A stretch of 64,000 nt of DNA from Flavobacterium degerlachei. Lineage in GTDB: Bacteria > Bacteroidota > Bacteroidia > Flavobacteriales > Flavobacteriaceae. Of the stretch, positions 45,841-54,062 are shown piece after piece (positions within the stretch are counted from its first letter, which is position 1; the number at the start of each line of letters is the position of its first letter). A program made the position numbers and the translations under genes. The notes under the pieces were generated by a model. The model was not told the origin of the DNA. It worked only from the letters and a program-made list of their open reading frames with translations, and made no database searches. The stretch spans positions 1 to 64,000 of the forward strand of contig NZ_FNMV01000014.1 in NCBI RefSeq assembly GCF_900106645.1. The letters are read 5' to 3'.

Positions 45841-45885
45841 CACCGCATTATTGCGGTGAATATAAAGTGTTATCACCGCATTATT
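45841..45885. repeat. Inverted and direct repeat pair downstream of the integrase
   Basis: CACCGCA-TTAT-TGCGGTG (45841-45858) is a perfect inverted repeat, and CACCGCATTATT recurs at 45874-45885, 33 bases on. The group lies between the integrase 3' end and the broken AraC gene. It could be a recombinase or excision-factor binding array, or just a weak terminator. Confidence 0.6.
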
Positions 45886-45995
45886 ATAAAAAGTCTACAG
45901 TTGTCAGCTTTTTCAAAGAGCTAAGGAATAATAGTTGCACGAACCCTTATGGTAATAAAAGTCAAGATTACTAATAACTAAACAGTTGTGAAATA

Positions 45996-47240
45996 TCATA
46001 TTTTTTTTTGTTCCTTTTTTGCTGCTATCGTACTGAATTTGTCTCGTAGAATTTTCATGTCTTCACCAACCTTTTTATCGAGTACTTTAGCATAATGTTG
46101 GGTGGTTTTTAGGCTGGTGTGGCCCAACATTTTGCTGATTGTTTCTAAAGGAACACTATTGGAAAGTGTCACCGTTGTGGCAAAAGTATGCCGAGCAATA
46201 TGGAAGGTCAATTCTTTTTTGATTTCGCAAACATCTGCGATTTCCTTAAGATAGGCATTCATTTTTTGGTTGGTCAAAATAGGGAGGAGGCGATTCTCAT
46301 TTTTGCAAACCGGATGCTCTGCATATTTGTCTATGATTTCCTGTGCCATCGGCAGTAATGGAATTTTGGATGCTGTGTCGGTTTTTTGTCTGTTCTTGAA
46401 TATCCATTTATTGCCATCTATACCCAACGCAATATTGTCCAGCGTTAATTGTTTCACGTCGATATATGCCAAGCCCGTAAAGTAGCTGAAAACGAATATA
46501 TCGCGAACGAGTTCCAATCGCTCGGAAACAAATTCTTTGTTGATCATTTGTTCTATTTCGGATTCAGAAAGAAACTCCCGAACTACTTCTTTGACTTTCG
46601 CTTTGTAATTGGAGAAAGGATCCTTGTTTAGCCATCCATTGGCCATCCATTGGTTAATGATCTTGTGGAAGTTCTTGATGTATTTAACGGCGGTGTTATT
46701 GGCACATTTTCTTTCGCTGCGTAAGTAGAATTCATAATCTGTAATGAAGGCATGATCTATTTTAGTGATTTCGATATCGGATATGTTGTATTTCCATTTG
46801 AGAAATTCGAGAGTATGCTTTAGAGAGGTGGTATATCGCTCTAGTGTTCCAGGTGCATATTCTTTACCAACCAATTCTTTGATTTTGTTGTTGTGATCCT
46901 TGAAAATGGGGATAAGCATTCGTTTGCTGTCGTGGAGATCAAAAATTTCATTCTTTAGATTTTCAGAAGTTATAATAATATCCTTTTTGTATAATTTTTT
47001 CTCAGCTTCTAAAATTTTAGATTTTAAATATTCAAGGTGACTGTTTATTGAACGAGTCTCTTCATTGGTTCCCTTCACTTTAGATCCTTCATTTGACCAT
47101 TTCTCAGGATTAACAAATTTGTTGCTACTAAATTCAAATCGTTTAGATTGTACAGTGCCACGTACATAAATAGGGCAGATGCCATCATTATTGACTTTTG
47201 ATCTCTTTATATAAAAGAGAACGGATACGGCTGTGTTCAT
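45996..47240 (-). CDS. Tyrosine recombinase (island integrase)
   Basis: The start at 47238-47240 (MNTAVSVLFYIKRSKVNNDG) begins the arm-binding domain usual in Bacteroidota integrases. The core-binding domain lies at about 110-220. The catalytic domain shows TGLAYIDVKQLTLDNI (where the first Arg of the tetrad is expected but Ala-Tyr stands instead, as in many integrases of this lineage), the beta-hairpin Lys in RQKTDTASKIPLLP, HIARHTFATT (HxxR), LGHTSLKTTQHYAKV with the nucleophile Tyr. It lies 259 bases from the tRNA-Ser-like end at 47499, the expected arrangement for an element integrated there. Confidence 0.93.
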   Translation of the reverse strand: MNTAVSVLFYIKRSKVNNDGICPIYVRGTVQSKRFEFSSNKFVNPEKWSNEGSKVKGTNEETRSINSHLEYLKSKILEAEKKLYKKDIIITSENLKNEIFDLHDSKRMLIPIFKDHNNKIKELVGKEYAPGTLERYTTSLKHTLEFLKWKYNISDIEITKIDHAFITDYEFYLRSERKCANNTAVKYIKNFHKIINQWMANGWLNKDPFSNYKAKVKEVVREFLSESEIEQMINKEFVSERLELVRDIFVFSYFTGLAYIDVKQLTLDNIALGIDGNKWIFKNRQKTDTASKIPLLPMAQEIIDKYAEHPVCKNENRLLPILTNQKMNAYLKEIADVCEIKKELTFHIARHTFATTVTLSNSVPLETISKMLGHTSLKTTQHYAKVLDKKVGEDMKILRDKFSTIAAKKEQKKI

Positions 47241-47444
47241 GGTTGGTGACCTTTTAGTTATTATTAAATTTAAACTTTGTACTACTTCCAAACAAGATGT
47301 TCAAATAGTGAAAAGGTATTTGAACAAATGTTGAACTGGTAACTTTTGAGATAGGTGTCACTTGAGAAATATAATTTCAGTGACACCTCAAAAGATACCT
47401 AAGTTTTGAGATTTAATGAATAATTTGATTTGCCGTAAATGAAA

Positions 47445-47478
47445 AAACCCTCCTAAATCATAAGATTTAGAAGGGTTT
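47445..47478. terminator. Hairpin terminator beside the tRNA-end fragment
   Basis: AAACCCTCCTAAATC (47445-47459) and GATTTAGAAGGGTTT (47464-47478) pair over 15 bases with one mismatch and a 4-base loop. On the minus strand it lies downstream of the tRNA-Ser end-like fragment, as at 7058-7089. Confidence 0.8.
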
Positions 47479-47498
47479 GCTTCGTTTAGTATTTCTAC

Positions 47499-47517
47499 TG
47501 GCGGAGAAAGAGGGATT
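47499..47517 (-). repeat. tRNA-Ser 3'-end fragment: candidate attachment site, copy 2
   Basis: On the minus strand this reads AATCCCTCTTTCTCCGCCA. That is the T-arm 3' edge, acceptor 3' strand, discriminator G and CCA of a typical Bacteroidota tRNA-Ser gene. The rest of a tRNA is not present on either side. A tRNA 3' end left on its own next to an integrase is the signature of an att site. Its 13-base core repeats at 7092-7104. The match to tRNA-Ser is from recognition, not from a scan. Confidence 0.6.
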
Positions 47518-47757
47518 TGTATTCCTCTTTTTATGCTAGTGTTTACGATGTCTCGCAAACTATTTTAAAACAAGGGTCTCGATTTTACTCCTACGATTTA
47601 TAGGTAAAAAATCATGTAATCTTATCACTGTAAATATAGTGATAATTAAAGGTTTATCAAAGTAAAAAAAGTCCTTTCATTGTTTAAACTTTGAACTAGT
47701 TGAGTACTATTATTGAACTGGAATCGGTTCAAAATTTAGTTGCCTAAAACATAAAAT

Positions 47758-47961
47758 CTATCCAATTATTAAAGGTTCAACCTGTTCAATTTTAAGGCTC
47801 GTAAATTGGCAAAATTCTTCAATAGACACAAACTCATCTTCTAGTTTGTTTAACTTAATTCTCATTTTTTGAAGTAGCCTAATGCTTTGACGATAACTCT
47901 TACCAGTTATACGTTGTATGTCCTTAGGGTAGATACATAATCTCTTGTTTTTGGCTCTCAT
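47758..47961 (-). CDS. Island left-end protein, 67 aa (paralogue of 7313-7516)
   Basis: Shares NKRLCIYPK, QRITGKSYRQS and VSIEEFCQFTSLK with the product at 7313-7516, with scattered conservative changes, showing selection on the protein. It is basic and helical. It is the first gene inside the second candidate island boundary. Function unknown. Confidence 0.75.
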   Translation of the reverse strand: MRAKNKRLCIYPKDIQRITGKSYRQSIRLLQKMRIKLNKLEDEFVSIEEFCQFTSLKIEQVEPLIIG

Positions 47962-48273
47962 ACTCTATCTATGACTTTGATTGGGCTTTGCCTAATCTGG
48001 AACCTCTGTGGTTCAAGTTCTGGCACTCCATAAAAATAGTAAATAATTCCTTTGGTTCAGAAGCGGAAATCTACTCCCGTCAATGTTGGTTGTAAATGGG
48101 TATTTAGGTCATTTTATGCCATTTGTGTCACAAAGTGACATATGGGATAGGGGAGTCTTTTTTATGTGATTTAATTGACTAAAATTTGTTTCATAATCAA
48201 TCGAAAAGTGTTGCAACAGGATGATGATTGAGAGCGTATTTAGCAAAATTATTCATTTAAAATTTTAGGAATT
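47962..48273. other. Shared leader of the island module
   Basis: The last 89 bases (from about 48185) match 9322-9407 closely: TTTGTTTCATAATCAATC, AAAAGTGTTGCAAC and AAAATTTTAGGAATT occur in both at the same order and near-equal spacing up to the ATG. This marks a conserved promoter/leader of the 251-aa gene. The first 220 bases hold nothing I recognise. Confidence 0.5.
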
Positions 48274-49029
48274 ATGGCAAGACAGAAAGGCATAATTAAA
48301 TTGAAGGGTACTATTGGAGATATTACCTTTTATAAAACCAAAGATGGGCATTTGGCTCGTGAAAAGGGCGGTGTTGATGCCAGCCGAATCAAAAGTGATC
48401 CTGCATTCCAAAGAACTCGTGAAAACGGTGCTGAGTTTGGGAGAGCAGGTAAAGCTGGAAAAACGCTGAGAACAGCATTTAGAACATTATTGATCAATTC
48501 TGCGGATAGTAGAATTGTGAGCCGTTTGACTCAATCTATGATTAAAGTGATCCAAGCGGATTTAGTGAACGAAAGGGGATTGCGTAATGTAATTGATGGC
48601 GAAGCGGAATTGCTTGTTGGTTTTGACTTCAATATCAATGGTAAATTAGGTACGACTTTGTTTGTTCCTTTTGTAGGAACTATTGATAGAGTTGCAGGCG
48701 AAATTTCAATTGCTATAGATCCTTTTGTTCCTGCAAATATGATTGCTGCGCCTGGTGGAACTACTCATTATAAAATCATTTCTGCGGGAGCCGAAATCAA
48801 TTTTGAGGCCGAAACTTTTGTTGTTTCCAGTTCTGAGACAGCTATCCAACCGTGGGATTCCGCAGCAGTTGTTGCCATTAATCAGTTGAATGCTGTGACT
48901 CCAAACAGTGTTAGTCCGTTGTTTTTGGCTTTAGGTCTGGAGTTTTATCAGGAGGTAAATGGAAAAATGTATCCATTGAAAAATGGGGCTTACAATCCGT
49001 TGTCATTGGTACAGGTAAGCGGTCTGTAA
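48274..49029 (+). CDS. Conserved island protein, 251 aa, possibly structural
   Basis: The protein begins with the motif-rich block MARQKGIIKLKGTIGDITFY, GHLAREKGGVDASRIK and RTRENGAEFGRAGKAGK, then a beta-rich remainder with LPLFLALGLEF-like repeats and a C-terminal VQVSGL. A Gly/Lys-rich N terminus followed by a RTREN-type basic block is reminiscent of small DUF6266-like Bacteroidota proteins, but I cannot assign it firmly. It is first in a unit with a DUF5675 gene (1-base gap) and two hydrophobic proteins, so a surface or particle-related role is possible. A frameshifted copy is at 9408. Confidence 0.75.
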   Translation: MARQKGIIKLKGTIGDITFYKTKDGHLAREKGGVDASRIKSDPAFQRTRENGAEFGRAGKAGKTLRTAFRTLLINSADSRIVSRLTQSMIKVIQADLVNERGLRNVIDGEAELLVGFDFNINGKLGTTLFVPFVGTIDRVAGEISIAIDPFVPANMIAAPGGTTHYKIISAGAEINFEAETFVVSSSETAIQPWDSAAVVAINQLNAVTPNSVSPLFLALGLEFYQEVNGKMYPLKNGAYNPLSLVQVSGL

Positions 49030-49030
49030 G

Positions 49031-49441
49031 ATGGTTTTAGTGTTGAATAGGACCTATTTTCCCGAGGGAACACAAGGATTTTTGGAATGGAACGGTACTT
49101 TAGTTTGTTATACCATCGAGTTGCCTTGGTTGCAAAACCAACAACGAGTTTCTTGTATTCCCGAAGGAGAATACGTTTTACAGAAGCGTTTTAGCCCAAA
49201 ATTCAAATGGCATTTGCATTTACAAAATGTTCCAGGTCGAGATTTTATATTAATCCATCCTGCCAATGACGCCAAAAAAGAACTGTTGGGCTGTATCGCT
49301 CCCGTAACCACACATACTGGAATAGGGAAGGGCAGTGGCTCCCGAATAGCATTAGAAAAGCTTACGACATTGATCTATGTTGCTATGGGACGTAATGAAG
49401 AAGTGAAAATAAAGATCCAATCTAAAAAATTAGTATTATGA
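49031..49441 (+). CDS. DUF5675-like protein with L,D-transpeptidase-like His-Cys motif
   Basis: The 136-residue protein starts MVLVLNRTYFPEGTQG and contains EYVLQKRFSPKFKWHLHLQ and, near residue 75, ILIHPANDAKKELLGCIAP. The layout (IH..N ... GCI) matches DUF5675 proteins, and the His and Cys spacing recalls the YkuD-type L,D-transpeptidase active site. A cell-wall-related enzyme is therefore plausible but is inference. It starts one base after the upstream stop and overlaps the next gene by 4 bases (ATGA), so it is in a coupled operon. Confidence 0.75.
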   Translation: MVLVLNRTYFPEGTQGFLEWNGTLVCYTIELPWLQNQQRVSCIPEGEYVLQKRFSPKFKWHLHLQNVPGRDFILIHPANDAKKELLGCIAPVTTHTGIGKGSGSRIALEKLTTLIYVAMGRNEEVKIKIQSKKLVL

Positions 49442-49719
49442 ATGTAGTAGAAAGAACAAAATCGCCCACTCCAAAGTTTTTCAGGGTATTGCGTAGTATT
49501 GGTTTGACTTTGCTGGCGCTAAGTGGAAGTGTGATTGCGGCACCAGTAGTTTTACCTACAGTTGTTGTTAGTGTTGCGGGATATTTGGCAGTTGCTGGAG
49601 GAGTGCTTTCTGCAGTGAGTCAAATGACAGTTGATGATGATGATGCGAAAGCAGATGATGAACTCATAAATAGAATGAGAAAAGACAATCAAAATTTACC
49701 GCGAGATGGAATCAAATAA
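49438..49719 (+). CDS. Small hydrophobic protein, 93 aa, holin-like
   Basis: After a basic N terminus the protein has a Gly/Ala/Val-rich hydrophobic region of about 45 residues (GLTLLALSGSVIAAPVVL ... GYLAVAGGVLSAVS) that can form two helices, then an acidic, charged tail (VDDDDAKADDELINRMRKDN). Position next to a wall-enzyme-like gene and a second membrane peptide recalls phage holin genes. Overlaps its neighbours on both sides. Confidence 0.65.
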   Translation: MNVVERTKSPTPKFFRVLRSIGLTLLALSGSVIAAPVVLPTVVVSVAGYLAVAGGVLSAVSQMTVDDDDAKADDELINRMRKDNQNLPRDGIK

Positions 49720-49885
49720 CAGCTTGCAAATCGGAACCGCATCCGGAACTTTATTAAGTGTGATGCCAAATATTGTTTCTGAAGATATTCTAAAAACGAT
49801 TATCTTAGCGGTAATTGGAGCTATTATTAGTTTCATTATTTCGCTCCTTTTAAAAGGATTAACAAAATTTAAAAAGAAACACTGA
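49706..49885 (+). CDS. Small membrane protein, 59 aa, holin-like
   Basis: This short frame starts inside the end of the 93-aa gene (ATG 49706, 14-base overlap) and encodes an N-terminal soluble part (MESNNSLQIGTASGTLLSVM), one membrane helix (TIILAVIGAIISFIISLLLK) and a basic end KFKKKH. The overlap, charge pattern and size fit a holin or pinholin-type protein; function unproven. A terminator follows at 49948. Confidence 0.65.
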   Translation: MESNNSLQIGTASGTLLSVMPNIVSEDILKTIILAVIGAIISFIISLLLKGLTKFKKKH

Positions 49886-49947
49886 AATAAATTCAGCGTA
49901 AAGTAATTCGGGTTTGGCTTGGTAACCTTTTCCCGAATTTATATGAG

Positions 49948-49976
49948 AGCCTGATCGAGAGATCAGGCTTTTTTTT
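49948..49976 (+). terminator. Rho-independent terminator of the four-gene unit
   Basis: AGCCTGATC (49948-49956), loop GAGA, GATCAGGCT (49961-49969), then a run of T's to 49976. A perfect 9-bp stem plus T-run: a textbook terminator, placed between convergent genes. Confidence 0.93.
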
Positions 49977-49977
49977 G

Positions 49978-50397
49978 TTATTTACAATACCTCAACAATA
50001 TCACTCTTCTCATTTCACTGATAAGGACAATATTCTTCTTTAATTGGTCCTCTTTTTGTTCCAATAACCTCAACGCCTGGATTTGTTTTTTATGCAGCTC
50101 GTGTTCTTGTAGCATTTCGTTAACTTTTGACATAAAATCCTTTTTAAAATCAGCAATTCTTAAAAATGGAATTACGGACCCCAATAATGATTTGTGCCAG
50201 AATTTTGCTTTCCATAAACTATAAGCTAACCAATACACTGTTTCGGCATCTTGATCGTTTTGAAATAGGATTACAAAGCTATTGGTAAATGGTTCTTTTT
50301 GAGGCTTGCCACTGTTCATTCCTTTGCTGAGAATAAAGATTTGGTTTGCTCTGTAAACAGCATTTTTTTGGTGTGTTTTGATGATAAAATTCGGCAT
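49978..50397 (-). CDS. Hypothetical protein, 139 aa (DUF6943-like)
   Basis: The sequence starts MPNFIIKTHQKNAVYRANQ and continues IFILSKGMNSGKPQKEPF, TNSFVILFQNDQDAETVYWL and a charged helical C terminus. I associate the KGMNSGKP..PF pattern with DUF6943 proteins carried by Bacteroidota mobile elements. The function is unknown. It is convergent with the four-gene unit and shares the terminator region. Confidence 0.6.
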   Translation of the reverse strand: MPNFIIKTHQKNAVYRANQIFILSKGMNSGKPQKEPFTNSFVILFQNDQDAETVYWLAYSLWKAKFWHKSLLGSVIPFLRIADFKKDFMSKVNEMLQEHELHKKQIQALRLLEQKEDQLKKNIVLISEMRRVILLRYCK

Positions 50398-51748
50398 AGC
50401 GCTTTGGTGTTAAAGATTCGACCTTAATTTTTCGGAAAAGAAAAAAGAGAAAAAAAGAAAGCCGTTATAAGAGCAGAAATGACGAACGAAAATGGAGGGA
50501 AGAATGACCGACTGAAAGTGAGGAATGAATGCTATTCTTGCTGGATTTTTTTCTTTTTCTTTTCAGAAAAATGCACTATCGTACTTGTTGATGTTTCTCA
50601 GGGGAGTTCTTGAAGAAACGGCAATTAACACCCCCAAGCACCGCAAGGAGCAAAAAAAGTGGTGCCCGTTTTTAGGGCAAGGAACTTTTTTTGCGGATGA
50701 GGAGCGCCGTGGCGGGGTTGCGGCAATCGAACAGCCACCATAGATGCGAGAGTTGAGAGAAGGTACGAAGCGAAACGTAGCGGATATGAGCGTGAAACGG
50801 CGGGTAAAAAATGGAAGGCAACCGCCTTTTTGGCGGTGTTCCTTGATTTAGGGCAAAGCTACCGAGTCAACTGATAATTGATAGTGGATAATTGATAATT
50901 GGAAATGGATGCTTCTAAGATAACGTAAGCGAGGTAAGCGGAGCCAAGCCCGATGGCTGTGCGAAGGAGCAACCGCTGAAAAAACGGAGGGCTGCAGACA
51001 CAATATGGCTGGAATGCAGTGAAACGTAGCCTGCGGAGTGTAACGAAATGAAGCGGTATTGTGGATGCATAAGCCCGACCGAACGCAGGAAGTGACCGTG
51101 TGAAGATGAGGAACGAAACAGCGCAAAAAATATAGCTGCTTATTTTCAAGCTGCTGTATTTATTGCGCTGTGAAGTGTCTGTGGAACGGAGGGAAACCTG
51201 AATATTAAATTGAAATAATAAATAGACTATTTACCGAAAATGTTCTTATGAAAATATAAGATTGACCGACTGGAGCAGCCGAACGGAACAAAGGGAACGA
51301 CCGGAGGGAGACCGCTAAATTGCTTCGCCTGTTCTTTAACTAGAGTTTCTTATGGAAATGAAAGTTTTAGGATCTATTTATTATGGTGGAATTGTTTTTG
51401 AAAACGTCTTGAAAAGGGGCTATAATTATTTTATGAAATTGATTTTGGGAACGTGAATTGCACGAGAGATGGCACCGGATATCCTCCTGCGTACTTAAGG
51501 AAGCAGGAGATTAGCTCATTGGATTTTATTTAATTGGTATTCGCTGAATTTCATTTTGAGCGAACAGCCCGACCCGCTTTTTTCGGCAGGACGTGCCATA
51601 AAAATAGTCTTCTTGGCAAAATAAATTCGACAGGAATAATTGGAAATACGAAGTCCGAAGACAGGAGTCTTCGGAGAGCGGGTAATCTTTTGAAAATGAA
51701 TGAGATAATGCCTATTTAAAGTAAATTTTTTGTTGTGACTCAATTAAT
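50398..51748. other. 1.35-kb gene-free, hairpin-rich stretch
   Basis: No frame here looks coding; the overlapping frames are low in codon bias and lack family motifs. Structured elements seen are: GGCGGT/ACCGCC hairpin 50821-50837; GATAATTGATA twice (50873-50883 and 50887-50897); TGACCGACTG at 50505-50514 and 51263-51272; a 21-bp imperfect stem at 51119-51170; CTCCTGC/GCAGGAG at 51484-51509; CCGAAGAC-AGGA-GTCTTCGG at 51655-51674. The plus strand is purine-rich (GAACGAAA, GGAGGGA words) and less AT-rich than its neighbours. It may be a noncoding RNA or transfer-origin region. Confidence 0.45.
51119..51170. other. Large hairpin in the gene-free stretch
   Basis: CAGCGCAAAAAATATAGCTG at 51119-51138 and GCTGCTGTATTTATTGCGCTG-type sequence at 51150-51170 pair over 21 positions with three mismatches, around a 10-base AT loop. 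No T-run follows, so it does not look like a terminator. Confidence 0.6.
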
Positions 51749-54061
51749 TTAAGACTTATGAAACAAATCATCAATTTTTATATTTTCAATTTTAGTATTA
51801 TATTCTAACTGTTCATAATATTTATCACTGTTTTTTTCGCGTTTAATTGATTCTTGTTCATTATCTGAATTTATTTTTATTTGTTTCTCCCAATCATCTT
51901 TTTCAAAATGTCTAGGAATGTCAAAAATAGTATTTGGAAGAAGTTCATTTAATAATCTCTGCTTTCTATCATTTAAATCATTATAAATGATATCATCAAT
52001 TTCCTCAATATCTAAAATCGAATCTTTATATGAAGAAACTAAATCTTCTTCGCTTTTAACAACAAGATTACTTATTAAATCAATTATTTTTACTTGTCCA
52101 TCTTCCGAATCGGCGTATGAATCGAAATCGTAATTAAACCGTGTAAAAAAAACTGGAAGTTTAATCGCTGATTCAATATCTTCAATTTTATCGATATATA
52201 AATTAATAATTAAATTAAAATTATCACTAATATATTTTTCAGATTTAGGGCAGTTTTTTATGTTTTCAAAAACGTATTCTAAATTATGTCTAAACCACCA
52301 AATATGATCTAAATTAATTTTATTTAAAATGTCTAAAAGAATATTATCAACATCTACTTTTTTACAATATTTAATTAAAACTTCAATGCATAATCCGTCA
52401 TATCTATATTGTTTGTATTCATCAGAACTTTCAAGTGTTTTTCGATAAATTTTATCTTTAATTACTTCTTGTAATTCTTTTTCAAGTTTTATTTGGGATT
52501 TATCTGGATTAAAAAAATCTAACTGCTCAATGAATTTTATAGATTTTATTAATGTTTTTTTTGCTTCATAGTTTTGCTTCAAATACCCTATAATAAAATC
52601 TGAAAGAGAAGGATTTACTAAACTACAAATTTTAATATTTTTATCTAAATCAATTATTGAAGACATAATAAACCCATTTAATAAACTTTTAATCGAGTTA
52701 TTAAATTGTTCTGAATCAACTTCTTTATTATTGAAGTTTTTCTCATACTCTAATCTGCTTTCAAATGCTTGATTAAGAATATTTTCATTTGTACCTCTCT
52801 GAAAAGTGAATAATGTTATTAGAAAACATCTATCAAAATAATCTATTTGTTTAGAAAATGAATAGCTCCAAATCTCTTCCGGATGATCTAAATTATGCTT
52901 TATAAATGTCAAATATTCATCTTTATTAAAATTATTAACTCTGTTTTCATCAGTTATAAATTCAATAATACGAGGTGTATAGCTTTTGTGCTTAATAATA
53001 ATCTTGTAAAATTGATTATGGATAATAGCATCAAATAATTCATCCTTTAAGTTTCTAAAATAAATATGATTATAAAGGATTTGGGCTTTTTCGAGATTAG
53101 AATAATTATTTAACTTAATTTCATATTTACCAGTTTCAATTCTTGAACGCTTTATCTTTTCAGATTTTGCTTTTGCTTGTTCAAGTATAACAGTTCTTGT
53201 TGAAAGTATTATGTACTTATTAGGTGTGTGTTTTATTCTATCAACAAAACCAGCTATTTCGCTTTCATTTTGGCTTCCTGTAAGTATTTCATAATAAACC
53301 TCTCCTAGAAAATCATCAAAATAAAAAATCTGTTTTTCAGTTTCATCTTGAGATATAACATCTTCAGCATCTCTAATTTTATTAATCCAGTAGATTTTAT
53401 AATCAGATTTTGCTTTTTCATATAATAATACTTCTGCAAGTGTTGTTTTTCCGATTCCTGGTAAGCCTGTAATTAATAGAATTTTTTCTCTTTCTAATAT
53501 TTTATTTGCATCATCTAAATTTTTAGTCAATACATATATTGGGATTTTTGATTTAATTCTCTCTAAATAGCTTCTAGTTCTACCCTCAATAGCATTATTA
53601 ATAATATTAGAAATAATTTCAGTGCTTGAAAACCAAAGTTTAAAATGAATCTTCTGAATATCTTTGAATTTTCTTAAATATTTATTTAAATCTTCATTAC
53701 CAATAATATCATTTGATGTTTTAATAAATGGAGAAAAAATAACCTTTAACTCATCTTTTTGAATTTTTGAAAGTTCAACCGAAGTAACAATAATATATCT
53801 GTCAGGATTTAGCTTCTTGACTTTTTTTAGTTCTTTATTTTTTAAATCGCTTTTTAATTTTGAATATCCCGACTTTAAGTAATGTTTTACCTGAACAACA
53901 ATAGAGTTGTCATTTTTTGGTGTCGAATGCCTTAAATCAACCCCTCCATCAATTCCAACCTTAAAACTTTGAAGGTCTAGTTTTAATTGAGCATTCAATA
54001 AATCTAAAGCTAATTCCTCTAAATCTTTATCATTTAAAGTTGAAAAATTATAATTAGCCAT
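51749..54061 (-). CDS. Mrr-like nuclease fused to a STAND NTPase (defence protein)
   Basis: The 770-residue protein begins with a restriction-endonuclease-like domain (about 1-110): DLEELALDLLNAQL, GGVDLRHSTPKND and VVQVKHYLKSG, giving the Glu, Asp and QxK residues of the Mrr-type active site. A STAND-type NTPase follows: Walker A LITGLPGIGKTTLAEVL near residue 197, Walker B IFYFDDFLGEVYYE near residue 246, sensor-like ILSTRTVILEQ. The C-terminal half is helical without strong repeats. This nuclease-NTPase-sensor layout resembles antiviral STAND (Avs-type) proteins but is shorter. It starts one base after the ATPase gene stop, so it is co-translated with it. Role in phage defence is inferred. 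Confidence 0.85.
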   Translation of the reverse strand: MANYNFSTLNDKDLEELALDLLNAQLKLDLQSFKVGIDGGVDLRHSTPKNDNSIVVQVKHYLKSGYSKLKSDLKNKELKKVKKLNPDRYIIVTSVELSKIQKDELKVIFSPFIKTSNDIIGNEDLNKYLRKFKDIQKIHFKLWFSSTEIISNIINNAIEGRTRSYLERIKSKIPIYVLTKNLDDANKILEREKILLITGLPGIGKTTLAEVLLYEKAKSDYKIYWINKIRDAEDVISQDETEKQIFYFDDFLGEVYYEILTGSQNESEIAGFVDRIKHTPNKYIILSTRTVILEQAKAKSEKIKRSRIETGKYEIKLNNYSNLEKAQILYNHIYFRNLKDELFDAIIHNQFYKIIIKHKSYTPRIIEFITDENRVNNFNKDEYLTFIKHNLDHPEEIWSYSFSKQIDYFDRCFLITLFTFQRGTNENILNQAFESRLEYEKNFNNKEVDSEQFNNSIKSLLNGFIMSSIIDLDKNIKICSLVNPSLSDFIIGYLKQNYEAKKTLIKSIKFIEQLDFFNPDKSQIKLEKELQEVIKDKIYRKTLESSDEYKQYRYDGLCIEVLIKYCKKVDVDNILLDILNKINLDHIWWFRHNLEYVFENIKNCPKSEKYISDNFNLIINLYIDKIEDIESAIKLPVFFTRFNYDFDSYADSEDGQVKIIDLISNLVVKSEEDLVSSYKDSILDIEEIDDIIYNDLNDRKQRLLNELLPNTIFDIPRHFEKDDWEKQIKINSDNEQESIKREKNSDKYYEQLEYNTKIENIKIDDLFHKS

Positions 54062-54062
54062 C

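Larger units (their letters stand above)
47241..47757. other. Attachment-site region between the integrase and the 67-aa gene
   Basis: This gap holds the integrase promoter, a terminator hairpin (47445-47478), the tRNA-Ser 3'-end fragment (47499-47517) and otherwise no gene that I can support. Confidence 0.5.

Noticed and set aside
45841..45885. CRISPR-like spacing of CACCGCATTATT
   Set aside because: Only two copies, 12 bases long, with no third repeat and no cas genes; a regulatory or recombination site is more plausible.
50525..50743. Plus-strand 72-codon frame
   Set aside because: No family features, and the region around it is hairpin-rich noncoding DNA. The tail is low complexity.
50873..50897. 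Iterons of a replication origin
   Set aside because: Only two copies of GATAATTGATA and no replication-initiator gene in the window. Similar AT-rich words are scattered in Bacteroidota genomes.
50848..51149. Two overlapping minus-strand frames of about 90-96 codons
   Set aside because: They share the same DNA in different frames, look compositionally odd (many Leu, Arg, Ser from repeat-like DNA) and match no family I know. The DNA is better read as structured noncoding sequence.
51749..54061. Full-length Avs protein
   Set aside because: The nuclease-STAND order fits, but the protein is 770 aa, well short of usual Avs proteins, and it is paired with an ABC ATPase. I therefore do not call it Avs.
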